Shown here one piece after another: positions 11,135 to 19,397 of a stretch of 64,000 nucleotides of DNA. The DNA comes from Ambrosia x helenae. Lineage: Eukaryota > Streptophyta > Magnoliopsida > Asterales > Asteraceae. The notes below the pieces were generated by a model. The model was given only the letters and a program-made list of their open reading frames with translations. It had not been told where the DNA came from and searched no databases. Made by a program: the position numbers and the translations under genes. The stretch covers positions 495,162-559,161 of the forward strand of contig CM061229.1 of assembly GCA_030844895.1 (NCBI GenBank), in the 5' to 3' direction. Positions within the stretch are counted from its first letter, which is position 1; each line of letters starts with the position of its first letter.

Positions 11135-12527
11135 ATTGGATAATATCCAATGGGGTGATGAAAGGTTCTCCCTTTCGGATGAAGTTTGAGAAAACTTCTC
11201 AATACCATTTTTACATCCCCTACGGGATGTTTCTTAAATGGCTCTTCCCCCACATTGCTTGCACTTTGAATGTTTCATTAACAAGTATTAGTCTAGCATG
11301 CTTTAGACTCCAATACTCTAGCATGTGAACAGAAGATGCATCATTCTGATTCTTCACAGCCTTAAGAGATAACGCACTATCTCTTTCAAACATTCACGTC
11401 TTAGTTTGACATAATAATGAAATTTTGTTTTACCACTCCAAAACCTCTGTTTTAGGAATGTCTCAAAACCATAGTTAATTTCATCTATTAAGATCAAAAC
11501 TCTTAAGAACTTAAACATAAGTCTCAATCTAAGTCACTTTGATGAACATATTCATCATCAACGAGATGAACAATCCTAGTATAAAATCACTAAAGTCTTG
11601 AGACAAAGTCAATTAGATTGACACTCAAAAACATAACATTCACATATGCGCCTAAAGTGATTTATACATTTCCATGTTGTTTTGTTAAAACCATGTATTT
11701 GGGAAGACTCCCAAAACTAAGGACAAATCCTCCACATAGGTCAAACAACATTGATGGTTGTAGAAACATCTACACATCCATCACTATTGTAATGTCTTAC
11801 AATAAATTTAGCAAAATTTATTAAAGAATTTACAATCGTAACATATATTTCTTTCATATGTTATAGTCATCGAAAAATTCACAAGTGTGTATTTCCATGT
11901 TGATGCTCTCAACATTAGATGACATACCTCGTTTTCGTGTATTTAATCTCAATACACTTGCCACGTTCGTCATGAGTCGCTCATCATGTTGTACATCGTT
12001 TGATGTTTGGTATGTGACTTATTGCATAAGTCATGATCACAACCCGCTCATTGTGTTCTTGCAAGACACACCTTGCATAACCCGTTAAATAAATATCCTT
12101 ATTAAATCCGTTGAAGGTAAATCGTCAAAAAAAATTATCATCAGTAATTTCCTTTTACATTTATCGTTTATTATATTTTAAATCACCTGATTATTAAACA
12201 AAATAAACGATAATCCAAAAAAATATATATAATACATTACAAATATATTTTAACGGATTCATAAGGATCTATAGACATCAAATCTCAAAGTGTTATTCTC
12301 TTTAACACTTTATCGTTCGACGAAATAATCACAATTATATCATCTTGTGGCATGTTTCAAGGTACTCCCTCAATACATTGTTCAAAACAATAAGCTTGTT
12401 TATAATTAACTACTCACAAGTAGTCGAACAAGTATATATGTCAAAAACAACATTGGGTTGTTTTCCTTTAAATAGTCTCTCAAGACTATTATATGGTTCA
12501 AAACATGATACTTCTCACACAAGTATC
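11135..12527 (-). repeat. Series of diverse local hairpins in the young element
   Basis: Short perfect inverted repeats with 3-9 nt loops occur at short intervals: ATTGGATA/ATATCCAAT (11135-11151), GAAGTTT/AAACTTC (11181-11198), CATCCC/GGGATG (11214-11229), AGAGATA/TATCTCT (11365-11384), GATGAA/TTCATC (11541-11556), TTGGGA/TCCCAA (11699-11714), GTAGA/TCTAC (11760-11773), AATAAATTT/AAATTTATT (11801-11822), TGACTTA/TAAGTCA (12015-12033), ACTACT/AGTAGT (about 12409-12424), AATAGTCT/AGACTATT (12471-12490) and GATACTT/AAGTATC (12507-12527). The arm sequences are unrelated to one another. This suggests that folding, rather than a copied sequence, is what recurs. Confidence 0.7.
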
Positions 12528-12670
12528 GAACTGATTGCAAAATCATGTTTTATTCGTTCAAAACATTTCTTAATTTTGCAACTGTTTTAAAAATTAAACT
12601 ATATATGTTTATGCTTTGATTACAGATCAAAACCATAAACTCGAAAATAGTTTTATTACTTAAAACCGCA

Positions 12671-13868
12671 TCTAACTCGCTCGTTAGAAATAAAATGATT
12701 ACCAATAATCTTAATTAGTTTATCATAGTAAACCCGATTCTAAGCCGCTTGTTAGAAACTAAACGATTATAAATCGTTAAAGTATATGGATTTCGTGATA
12801 AATCTTTTCTAATTCGCTCATTAGAAACTATACGTGTACCAAATATTAAAAATATTCGGTTTCAATAACTAACCATTTCTAACATACTTGTTAGAATACA
12901 AACGATTATGCTCATCGTTATATGGTGTTTTGGTTATATAACTAAACCGTTTCTAACACGCTCGTTAGAAATAAACGATTACCAAAATCGTTTCAAAACT
13001 TATTGGTTTATATATATACAACCATTTCTAACACGCCCGTTAGACATAAACGATTACAAGACCGTTTAATATTCTATTGGCTCATATATAAATATAATAA
13101 GCCGTTTCTAACATGGTCGTTAGAAAATTAAACGTCTAGCTTGTTCGTTTTTACAAAAGCATCAATTTCTAACATGCTCGTTAAAAAAAATTATAAGTTT
13201 AAAAATAACTTATGATTTTGTAAATACTTATTTCTAATATGCTCATTAGAAATGTTTGATGACACATTTTTCTTTCAATGTCGTCAATTCTAACACGTTC
13301 GTTAAATATACATGTTTCAACTTGTTATTTACATAAGAAATTTCTAATACGCCCATTAGAAATCTAAATGTTTTCAACATTTTGAAACCAATAATATTTT
13401 ACTAAAATAATTACTTTCTAACACGCTCGTTAGAAAATACGAATGTTCTAAACCTTATTATTTACAAAAATAATATTTTCCAACTCGCTCGTTAGGAAAA
13501 TAAAGGTTACAAAACTTATTATTTTAGAATAATTGTAATATCTAACATGCTTGTTAGAATTTATACATGTTTTGAAACTTATTATTTTACAAAAAAAATA
13601 ATTATTATTTCTAACACGCTCGTTAGAAATAAACATGTTTCAACACATTGGATAACAATCACTATTTCTCCAAATAATGATCTCTAACACGCTCGTTAGA
13701 TCGAAAACGTACACCAAACGTTTCTATATGGGTTGCCAAAATATTTTCTAACACGCTCATTAGAAAATATTTTACTAAGATTAATCTCTAACACGCTCGT
13801 TAGAGCTAATCTCTAGCAAATATTTTTCATGGGTTGACAAATATTACGTCTTTTCTAATACGCTCATT
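12671..13868 (-). repeat. Array of 19 palindromic hairpin units, about 66-bp period
   Basis: The core is TTTCTAAC, a 6-nt loop (usually ACGCTC), then GTTAGAAA. Copies start near 12671, 12738, 12806, 12877, 12950, 13027, 13105, 13166, 13231, 13288, 13341, 13415, 13477, 13541, 13608, 13683, 13744, 13787 and 13851; spacing is 43-78 bp. Arms change together: CTAAC/GTTAG becomes CTAAT/ATTAG at 12806, 13231, 13341 and 13851, and the outer T-A pair becomes C-G at 13787 (CTCTAAC/GTTAGAG). At 13744 the arms lengthen to ATATTTTCTAA/TTAGAAAATAT. Spacers contain a second hairpin class (AAACGATT/AATCGTTT). On the transcribed minus strand the common loop reads GAGCGT. Confidence 0.9.
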
Positions 13869-14299
13869 AGAAAAATAGTATTTGAAAACGTCGAAATACA
13901 TGTTAATATTTGTTAACACTTCAGATTATCGAAACCCAATACAAAAAACCCATGAAACCGAAAACTTGAATCAAAACTTTTCGTTTTGTAAACACGGTAT
14001 TTCGGATTAAAGATTGTACTCCAATCATACATATTAATCCGATTTGTACTACAAATATATTTCCAAAAAAATATATATTAGATTTTAACAAAAATCCCAA
14101 TTAATATTTTTATACTTTCGTGAACCCAAAAATCCTTTAATAAGAAGGTTTTTAGATTGTATCAACAATCTACAGGAAAGTCTGTTTTAAGATTGTAGGA
14201 AATAGGGTTCACAATTTTATTAAATTAATAATAAAAAGAAATAATAACGATACTCTCGTTATTCGTAGGAAATAACATAGTACAATACCGATTACAAAA

Positions 14300-14566
14300 C
14301 TAAATGTAAATGAAAATAAAAACAAATACATATACCGAATCTTGATCCACGTCGAATACTTTACTAAACTTCAACCGAACCATCTTGTGTAGCACTCCGC
14401 TGCAAGAATAACAAACATGTTGTATACGGTTTTTGGTTGAGGATCGTGTTTGACACGGGACCCTTAAAACAGATTCCGCGCCTCCTCTCAGACGGTCTGT
14501 CTCCCAGGGTACAACAACCGAAACAGTAGTCGTACTGCCGGAGATGGTCTTGAGCCCGAGATTCAC
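14300..14566 (-). other. 88-codon leader reading frame in the LTR (also at 9195-9461)
   Basis: An open frame starting MNLGLKTISGSTTTVS lies downstream of the LTR TATA box on the transcribed strand in both LTRs. The two copies differ by one residue (V here, A in the left copy). Its C-terminus is hydrophobic (YVFVFIFIYI). A splice-acceptor-like TTATTCTTGCAG lies inside it on the same strand. I recognise no family. It may be a chance leader ORF or a spliced leader segment. Confidence 0.25.
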
Positions 14567-14670
14567 CGGGTGTCTTTTATATTTTCCAGAAAAATATATA
14601 TGAAGTTGTAGAGGTTTTATATGAGAAACTCATTCTCATCGTAAAAAAAAAAACATTGAGTCCAAGACTC

Positions 14671-14679
14671 TATTTTATA
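14671..14679 (-). promoter_or_regulatory. TATA box of the 5' LTR
   Basis: TATAAAATA on the minus strand, also present in the other LTR at 9565-9573. Transcription would start about 30 bp leftward. Confidence 0.6.
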
Positions 14680-15218
14680 CACTAAATAAGATGAAACCCT
14701 GCTACCATTAATCTTGTAATAAACAAGATTTTTAATGTAGTATTGAATTGCATTCAAATGGTTTTAAATGAATTTGAAGGAATCAACTTGAAACTTCCAT
14801 TCCACTAATGACATGACTTGAAACATCAAGCCATTAACTCATTAGTTGGTGGACTAGTTTGACTGACTCGCAACCGAGTCTGGCTCCTAGACGGTGATGC
14901 ACTAGTGTTTGGCTCAAGTTAAAAAATATACAAGGAGTGCTCCTCCTTATAAACTACTTCATGTTTTGTCACCCCACCAATGTGGGACAAAACTTAATCC
15001 ATTTTCTCATCTTTGGTTGTTCCAACCTACAACTTTCAAGCTTCGATATCTCATTCATCTTAGCTCTATTTTGGACGTGGTTTGATTCGTTGTGATACTC
15101 TCACAATATAGTACACAAACCCGGAAATAATTATTTATATATCACATATATAAATACATTTATTTTAGTCCAAAATTAGTGAAAAATTAATTTCCACTAC
15201 CATTTTTCCAACAGATTA

Positions 15219-15546
15219 TGTCTCAAATCAATTGAAAAAAAAAAAAAAAAGAGAATATTTAGAAGCTAACCAAAACAAAAATGCATGGTGTGGTGTGGTG
15301 TGGCGTCTTGTGATGTAACTAGGGATCTAGCATGATGCAATGACATCATAAGAACATTACTCTTAAAAGATGATTAAAGAATTATTTAATTACTTTAAAT
15401 ATTCATAATTTAATTAATTAGAAGCATGCTTCTATTACTCACGCGGGATTCACCGCCCAATGACCGGCCGTCACTAAAACTAAAATGTGCCATGTGTCAC
15501 TTACACTATAAACTTAACCTCTTCATTATATATTCACAAATAATGT
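15219..15546. other. No gene seen
   Basis: Spacer with an A-run (15235-15250) and a short GTGGTGTGGTGTGG repeat at about 15287-15301. No coding pattern. Confidence 0.5.
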
Positions 15547-15554
15547 ATCGTAAC

Positions 15555-15880
15555 CAAGGTTTTCAGAACCGGACCGGACGTCGAACCGGACCCCCGGCCG
15601 GTTCACCGGTTCGACCGGTCCGACCGGTTCGACCGGTTCGACGAACCGGCCCAAAAAACAAAAAAAAATTAAAAAAATTAAAAAAAAAATTAAAAAATCC
15701 GGTCCGACCGGTCCGGTTTCCGGTCCGACCGGCCGGTTTTCCGGTCCGACTGGCCGGTTTCACCGGTTCAACCCGGTTCGCTGCAAAAACGGTCCGACTA
15801 CCCGAACCGGACCGGTCCAGGCCCCGGAGCCCGGTCCGACCGGTCCGACCGGCCGGTCCGGTCCGGTTTTCAAAACAATG
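15555..15880. mobile_element. GC-rich hAT-type MITE with perfect 8-bp duplication
   Basis: The left end is CAAGGTTTTCAGAACC and the right end (reverse complement) is CATTGTTTTGAAAACC. The exact 8-bp duplication ATCGTAAC lies at 15547-15554 and 15881-15888. The 326-bp interior is composed of CCGGTTCGACCGG and CGGTCCGACC words on both strands around an A-rich centre, so it is highly self-complementary. The arginine/proline-rich frames across it are by-products of this repeat. Confidence 0.82.
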
Positions 15881-16048
15881 ATCGTAACCGATTAATTTTT
15901 AGAACCAGACGTACCAGTTACCAATTTTAAGGAAACATTAGAAAAGAGTAGCTTGACTTATGAAAATTACCAAACTAGACATTTTTCGGCCAAGCCAGAA
16001 AATTTGGAGGCTAAGCCAGTAATTTTGTGAGCAAAATCGGATAGCCGG

Positions 16049-16196
16049 TGAAAGTTTAGGATCCTTGATCCTTTTCCATTGATTAACCTCTCTATAAATA
16101 ATACAATGAAATCTCTAATTATGGGAATAGATAATTACAATTTAAATACAATTCAAACTAGTCTATCTCTTCCATATATATCTATCGGCTATTACA
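16049..16196 (-). repeat. 3' LTR of Copia-A
   Basis: TG...CA borders (TGAAAGTTTAGG ... CGGCTATTACA on plus). The inner 67 bp are repeated at the other end of the element. The minus-strand polypurine tract abuts it at 16197. Confidence 0.7.
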
Positions 16197-17625
16197 CCCC
16201 CGCAGTCGAAGTGGAAGGGGACCGGATGCTTAGACTGGACCGAAAGTCTTCAAACAGGAGGCGAGGCAGACCCTTGGTAAAAATATCTGCAATCTGATAA
16301 CGCGAGGGCACGTGAAGAAGGTGAACCTGCCATTGTTGAACTTGTTCCCGAACGAAGTGAATATCCAACTCAATATGTTTAGTTCTCTGGTGTTGAACTG
16401 GATTCCTTGACAAGTAAATGGCACTGACATTATGACAATATACCAACGTTGTGCGAGCTAGAGGAATGGACAGCTCGAGCAAAAGGTTACGTAACCAACA
16501 GATTTTAGCAACTACATTCGCTACACCCCGGTATTCTACTTCAGCACTAGATTGAGAGACCGTAGGTTGTCGTTTTGACGACCAAGAGATGAGATTATCA
16601 CCCAGGTAAATACAGTAGCCACTAGTGGAGCGTCTAGTGTCCGGACAGCCTGCCCAATCGGCGTCCGTATAAGAGACCCAAGACGTAGCCGATGAAGAAG
16701 AAGGGCCTAGAGTGAGGCCAAAGGATTTGGTCCCCTGTATGTATCTAATAATTCGTTTCAGAGCATTCCAGTGGTCGATGTGAAGGGCATGCATATGCAT
16801 ATAAACCTGCTGAATGGCATATGTGATGTCTGGACGTGTGAATGTCAAATACTGTAGTGCACCGACAAGGTTGCGGTACAAAGTGGGATCATGGAAAGGA
16901 TCGCCTGAAGAGGCACTAAGCTTGGTATTCGTGTCGACTGGGATAGCCACTGTGTTACTAGACTGCATACCGGCTCGGGCAATAATATCTGTGGCGTATG
17001 ATTGTTGAGATAAGAACATGGAATTACCCGTGCGAATGACTGAGATACCCAGAAAGTAGCTAAGAGGGCCCAAGTCCTTCATGGCGAATTCACTTGAGAG
17101 GTTTGCCATAAGTCAGTTATGAAGCTGATTAGAAGAATTTACCAATAAAATATCATCCACGTACAGGAGAAGAAAGGTTATGTCTTGGCCGTGATGCAAT
17201 GTAAACAAGGACGCGTCACATCGACTGTTGATAAATCCCAAAGTAAGATAATCTGTAAAACATTGATACCAAGCCCTTGGTGCCTACTTGAGACCGTACA
17301 ATGACTTCTTTAGAAGGCAAACATGATCCGGAAACTGCTGATTTCTAAACCCCATAGGTTGATACATGTACCCAGTCTCAGTAAGGTTACCGTGTAAAAA
17401 GGCGTTGCTCACGTCTAACTGATGAACCAACCACTGCTTAGCCAACGCAATAGATAGCACTGTCTGTATGGTTGCCGGTTTTACAACCGGACTAAAAGTT
17501 TCTCTGCAATCAATCCCAACCTGTTGCAACCGACCGTCACAGACCAAACGTGCCTTATATCTTTCGAGAGTGCCATCGGACCTGTATTTGTGCTTAAACA
17601 ACCACATGCTACGTATAATATTCAT
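16192..17625 (-). pseudogene. Copia-A reverse transcriptase and RNase H
   Basis: The RT begins near 17625 with WLFKHKYRSDGTLERYKARLV and runs through QLDVSNAFLHGNL and KKSLYGLK to the catalytic box LLLYVDDILL near 17150. It is interrupted by a stop/frame break at about 17110-17283. The lower frame (16192-17109) gives FAMKDLGPLSYFLGISV, then RNase H motifs YTDADWAGCPDTRRSTSGYC, SSAEVEYRGVAN and HIELDIHFVREQV, ending at ADIFTKGLP. The RNase H block normally reading YCDNVSA is YCHNVSA here, so one acidic position is lost. The enzyme would copy the RNA genome into cDNA. Broken by frame changes and substitutions. Confidence 0.85.
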
Positions 17626-17700
17626 GTCAGGCTAACGTGGAACTAACTCCAAAGTTCGATTTCTAATTAAAGCATTAAACTCAGTAGACATGGCGTTAAA

Positions 17701-18192
17701 CTATACTGGGTTTTTCAAGGCATCAGTGGGGGTTTTGGGTAAAGGTTCGATAGTGGTCTGGCTAGAGGTGGCGTTAATGTTTAAATGTTGTTTTGGCTTA
17801 AAAATCCCGCTCATGGAGCGAGTGTGTATGGTGTGGGTAGGTTGGGGTGCGGGATTGGTGGTTGAGGTTGATGGACCGAAGGGTGGTACGGGTGGATTGG
17901 GTATGGTAGGCGTTGGGCCGGTTGTAGTAGGGGGTTGTGGATTGGGGCATGGTTGTTGGGCCGGTGTTAGCGGGCTGTGGGGGTGTTGTAGGGTGGGCTG
18001 CGGATTGGGCCGTGGATGTGTTGGGAGATTTTGGGTCGGGAGTGGGCTTGACAGTAGGGCCGAAGGTGTTTGGGTTGGTGTTGTTGGGTCTGGAGACATG
18101 TGGGCTAAGGTGGTGAGGGAAAGGGTCCCATAGGAAGTCGTAGGTGGGTGGGGGTCCGACGGTTTGGGCAAATGGGAATGTAGTCTTGTCAA
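17701..18192 (-). pseudogene. Copia-A linker between integrase and RT
   Basis: The frame is rich in proline, threonine and serine (TPTQTPSALLSSPLPTQN and following) and ends with HTRSMSGIFKPKQ, the usual boundary just before the RT domain in RE1-like Copia polyproteins. The linker has no catalytic role. Its biased composition also opens a long glycine/valine-rich frame on the opposite strand, which I treat as a shadow. Confidence 0.7.
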
Positions 18193-18213
18193 AAGCTATG
18201 TGCCGGGAGATAA

Positions 18214-18779
18214 TTATTTGTTTAGATTTAAGGTCAAGGCATTGGTAGCCTCTGTGCGTAGATGGATAACCGAGAAGGACACACGTTTGGGACCGATTGT
18301 CAAGTTTGTGGATGGTGGTGGACGGTGTGAGAGGATAACAAAGACAGCCAAAGACGCGAAGGCGATTATAAGTGGGGGTGGACCGGTAAAGTAACTCAGT
18401 GGATGTTTTATTGTTAGTGAGTTTAGTTGGATGATGTTGATGAGGTAAGTGGCGGTTTCAAGTGTGAAGTGCCAAAGGTATGCGGGAAGTGAGGCATGGG
18501 CAAGAAGGGTACGAATCATATTATTGATGGTTCGGATTTTTCGTTAGGCCTTGCCGTTTTGTGAAGATGTGTATGGGCAGGAGAGACGGTAGAGGATGCC
18601 GTTTGTAGAGAAATTTTTTTGGAAAGATGAGTTGACATATTCGCGACCATTGTTGCTTTGGAAGGTCTTATTGGTACGGTCAATTTGGGTCTTGATTTGG
18701 GAAGCATATTGTTTAAAAATAGGAAACACATCAGATTTATTAGCAAGTAAGTCCACAAGAAATTAGAATAATCATCCAA
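18214..18779 (-). pseudogene. Copia-A integrase core, catalytic residues lost
   Basis: The minus strand reads LDDYSNFLWTYLLANKSDVF, then FQSNNGREYVNSSF, SCPYTSSQNGKA, a stop, and RKIRTINNMIRTLLAHASLP. In functional Copia integrases the block is SDNGREF, with the middle Asp of the D-D-E triad; here it is SNNGREY. The triad Glu after QNGxA is replaced by the stop (GAA to TAA). Two of three catalytic residues are therefore gone, apart from frame changes near 18520 and 18760. The integrase would have joined cDNA ends to host DNA. Confidence 0.8.
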
Positions 18780-19387
18780 AAATAGAACATAATATTTATG
18801 ACCCGAAAAACTAATGATTGGAGAAGTCCAAACATCACTATGAATATGTCAAACGGAAAATACGTAAAATTACTAGAAGCAAAAAAAGGTAAACGAGTAC
18901 TTTTTTCAAAAATACAAGACTGGCAATTATTATTTGGAAAGTTACTAAAAGAAATAGAACTGGAATTTTTTAAAGATTGCATAGACGGACGTCCTGGATG
19001 GCCAAGACGGTAATGCCAGACTTGAGCAGAAATTGCAGCAAAAGCAGAGGGTTGAGTGGAGGACGACCCGAGCACCAGAGGGTATAGGTCACCGCTGCTG
19101 TTGCATCTGAGGAGAGGTGCCTTGGTCTTGTAATCCTTCACAAGAAAGCCAAACGGGTCAAATTCAACATACACATAATTATCGGTTGTAAATCTACGCA
19201 CAAATATTAAATTTTTGACAAGTTTGGGTGAATAAAGTACATTTTTAAGTATAAAGGGTGGGAATGGTTTAGGTAGGTATTTTGTGCCTTGTCCAAGCAC
19301 CGGTATAGGTGCGCCATTACCAACAATAATATTTTGAGAAATGCTAGAATTAGAAAAAGAATGGTAGTTACCTTGTTCGTGAGACAT
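18740..19387 (-). pseudogene. Copia-A protease (C-terminal part), GAG-pre-integrase and integrase start
   Basis: The frame starts MSHEQGNYHS, just after the protease active-site DTGAS; that motif now lies on the far side of the inserted LTR, at about 22050-22070. It continues through ILKNVLYSPKLVKNLIFV, the end of the aspartic protease fold. The GAG-pre-integrase zinc finger follows as VWHYRLGHPGRPSMQSL and NNCQSCIFEKSTRLPF. The frame is lost where the integrase should read SDVWTSP. Loss of continuity with the DTGAS half alone inactivates the polyprotein. Confidence 0.82.
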
Positions 19388-19397
19388 GGTGGAAGAT

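Larger units (their letters stand above)
9089..15213 (-). mobile_element. Complete, very young non-coding LTR retrotransposon (Copia-like signals, no gag-pol)
   Basis: Two direct repeats of about 1.02 kb (9089-10107 and 14194-15213) begin TGTAGG and end CCAACA on the plus strand. They are flanked by the 5-bp duplication GATTA (9084-9088 and 15214-15218). By eye the LTRs differ by one substitution (near 9356/14461) and one base in an A-run, which points to very recent insertion. The transcribed strand is minus: each LTR has TATAAAATA on that strand, the minus-strand LTR starts TGTTGG, and a G-rich tract (ATGTGGGGGAT) lies immediately before the 3' LTR at 10108. The 4.09-kb interior has no gag, protease, integrase or RT. 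The element must borrow proteins, probably from a Copia element, judging only by LTR ends and polypurine tract. The interior is dominated by hairpins. Confidence 0.9.
14194..15213 (-). repeat. 5' LTR of the young element
   Basis: 1020 bp, almost identical to the left LTR. In the minus orientation this is the promoter-bearing 5' LTR, and transcription would proceed leftwards into the hairpin array. Confidence 0.92.

Noticed and set aside
10969..11253. 94-codon minus-strand frame in the young element considered as a gag remnant.
   Set aside because: No gag motif, zinc knuckle or hydrophobic capsid pattern; it covers several of the local hairpins.
12671..13868. The palindromic array looks superficially like a CRISPR array (19 repeats, about 45-bp spacers).
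   Set aside because: Repeats are degenerate, spacers share a second hairpin family, no cas genes exist, and it lies inside a plant LTR element with exact target duplication.
15426..15881. Arg/Pro-rich frame of 151 codons.
   Set aside because: It translates the CCGG/CGGTCC repeats of a hAT MITE.
17690..18133. Open plus-strand frame rich in Gly, Val and Trp.
   Set aside because: It is the complement of the Pro/Thr-rich linker of Copia-A on the minus strand.
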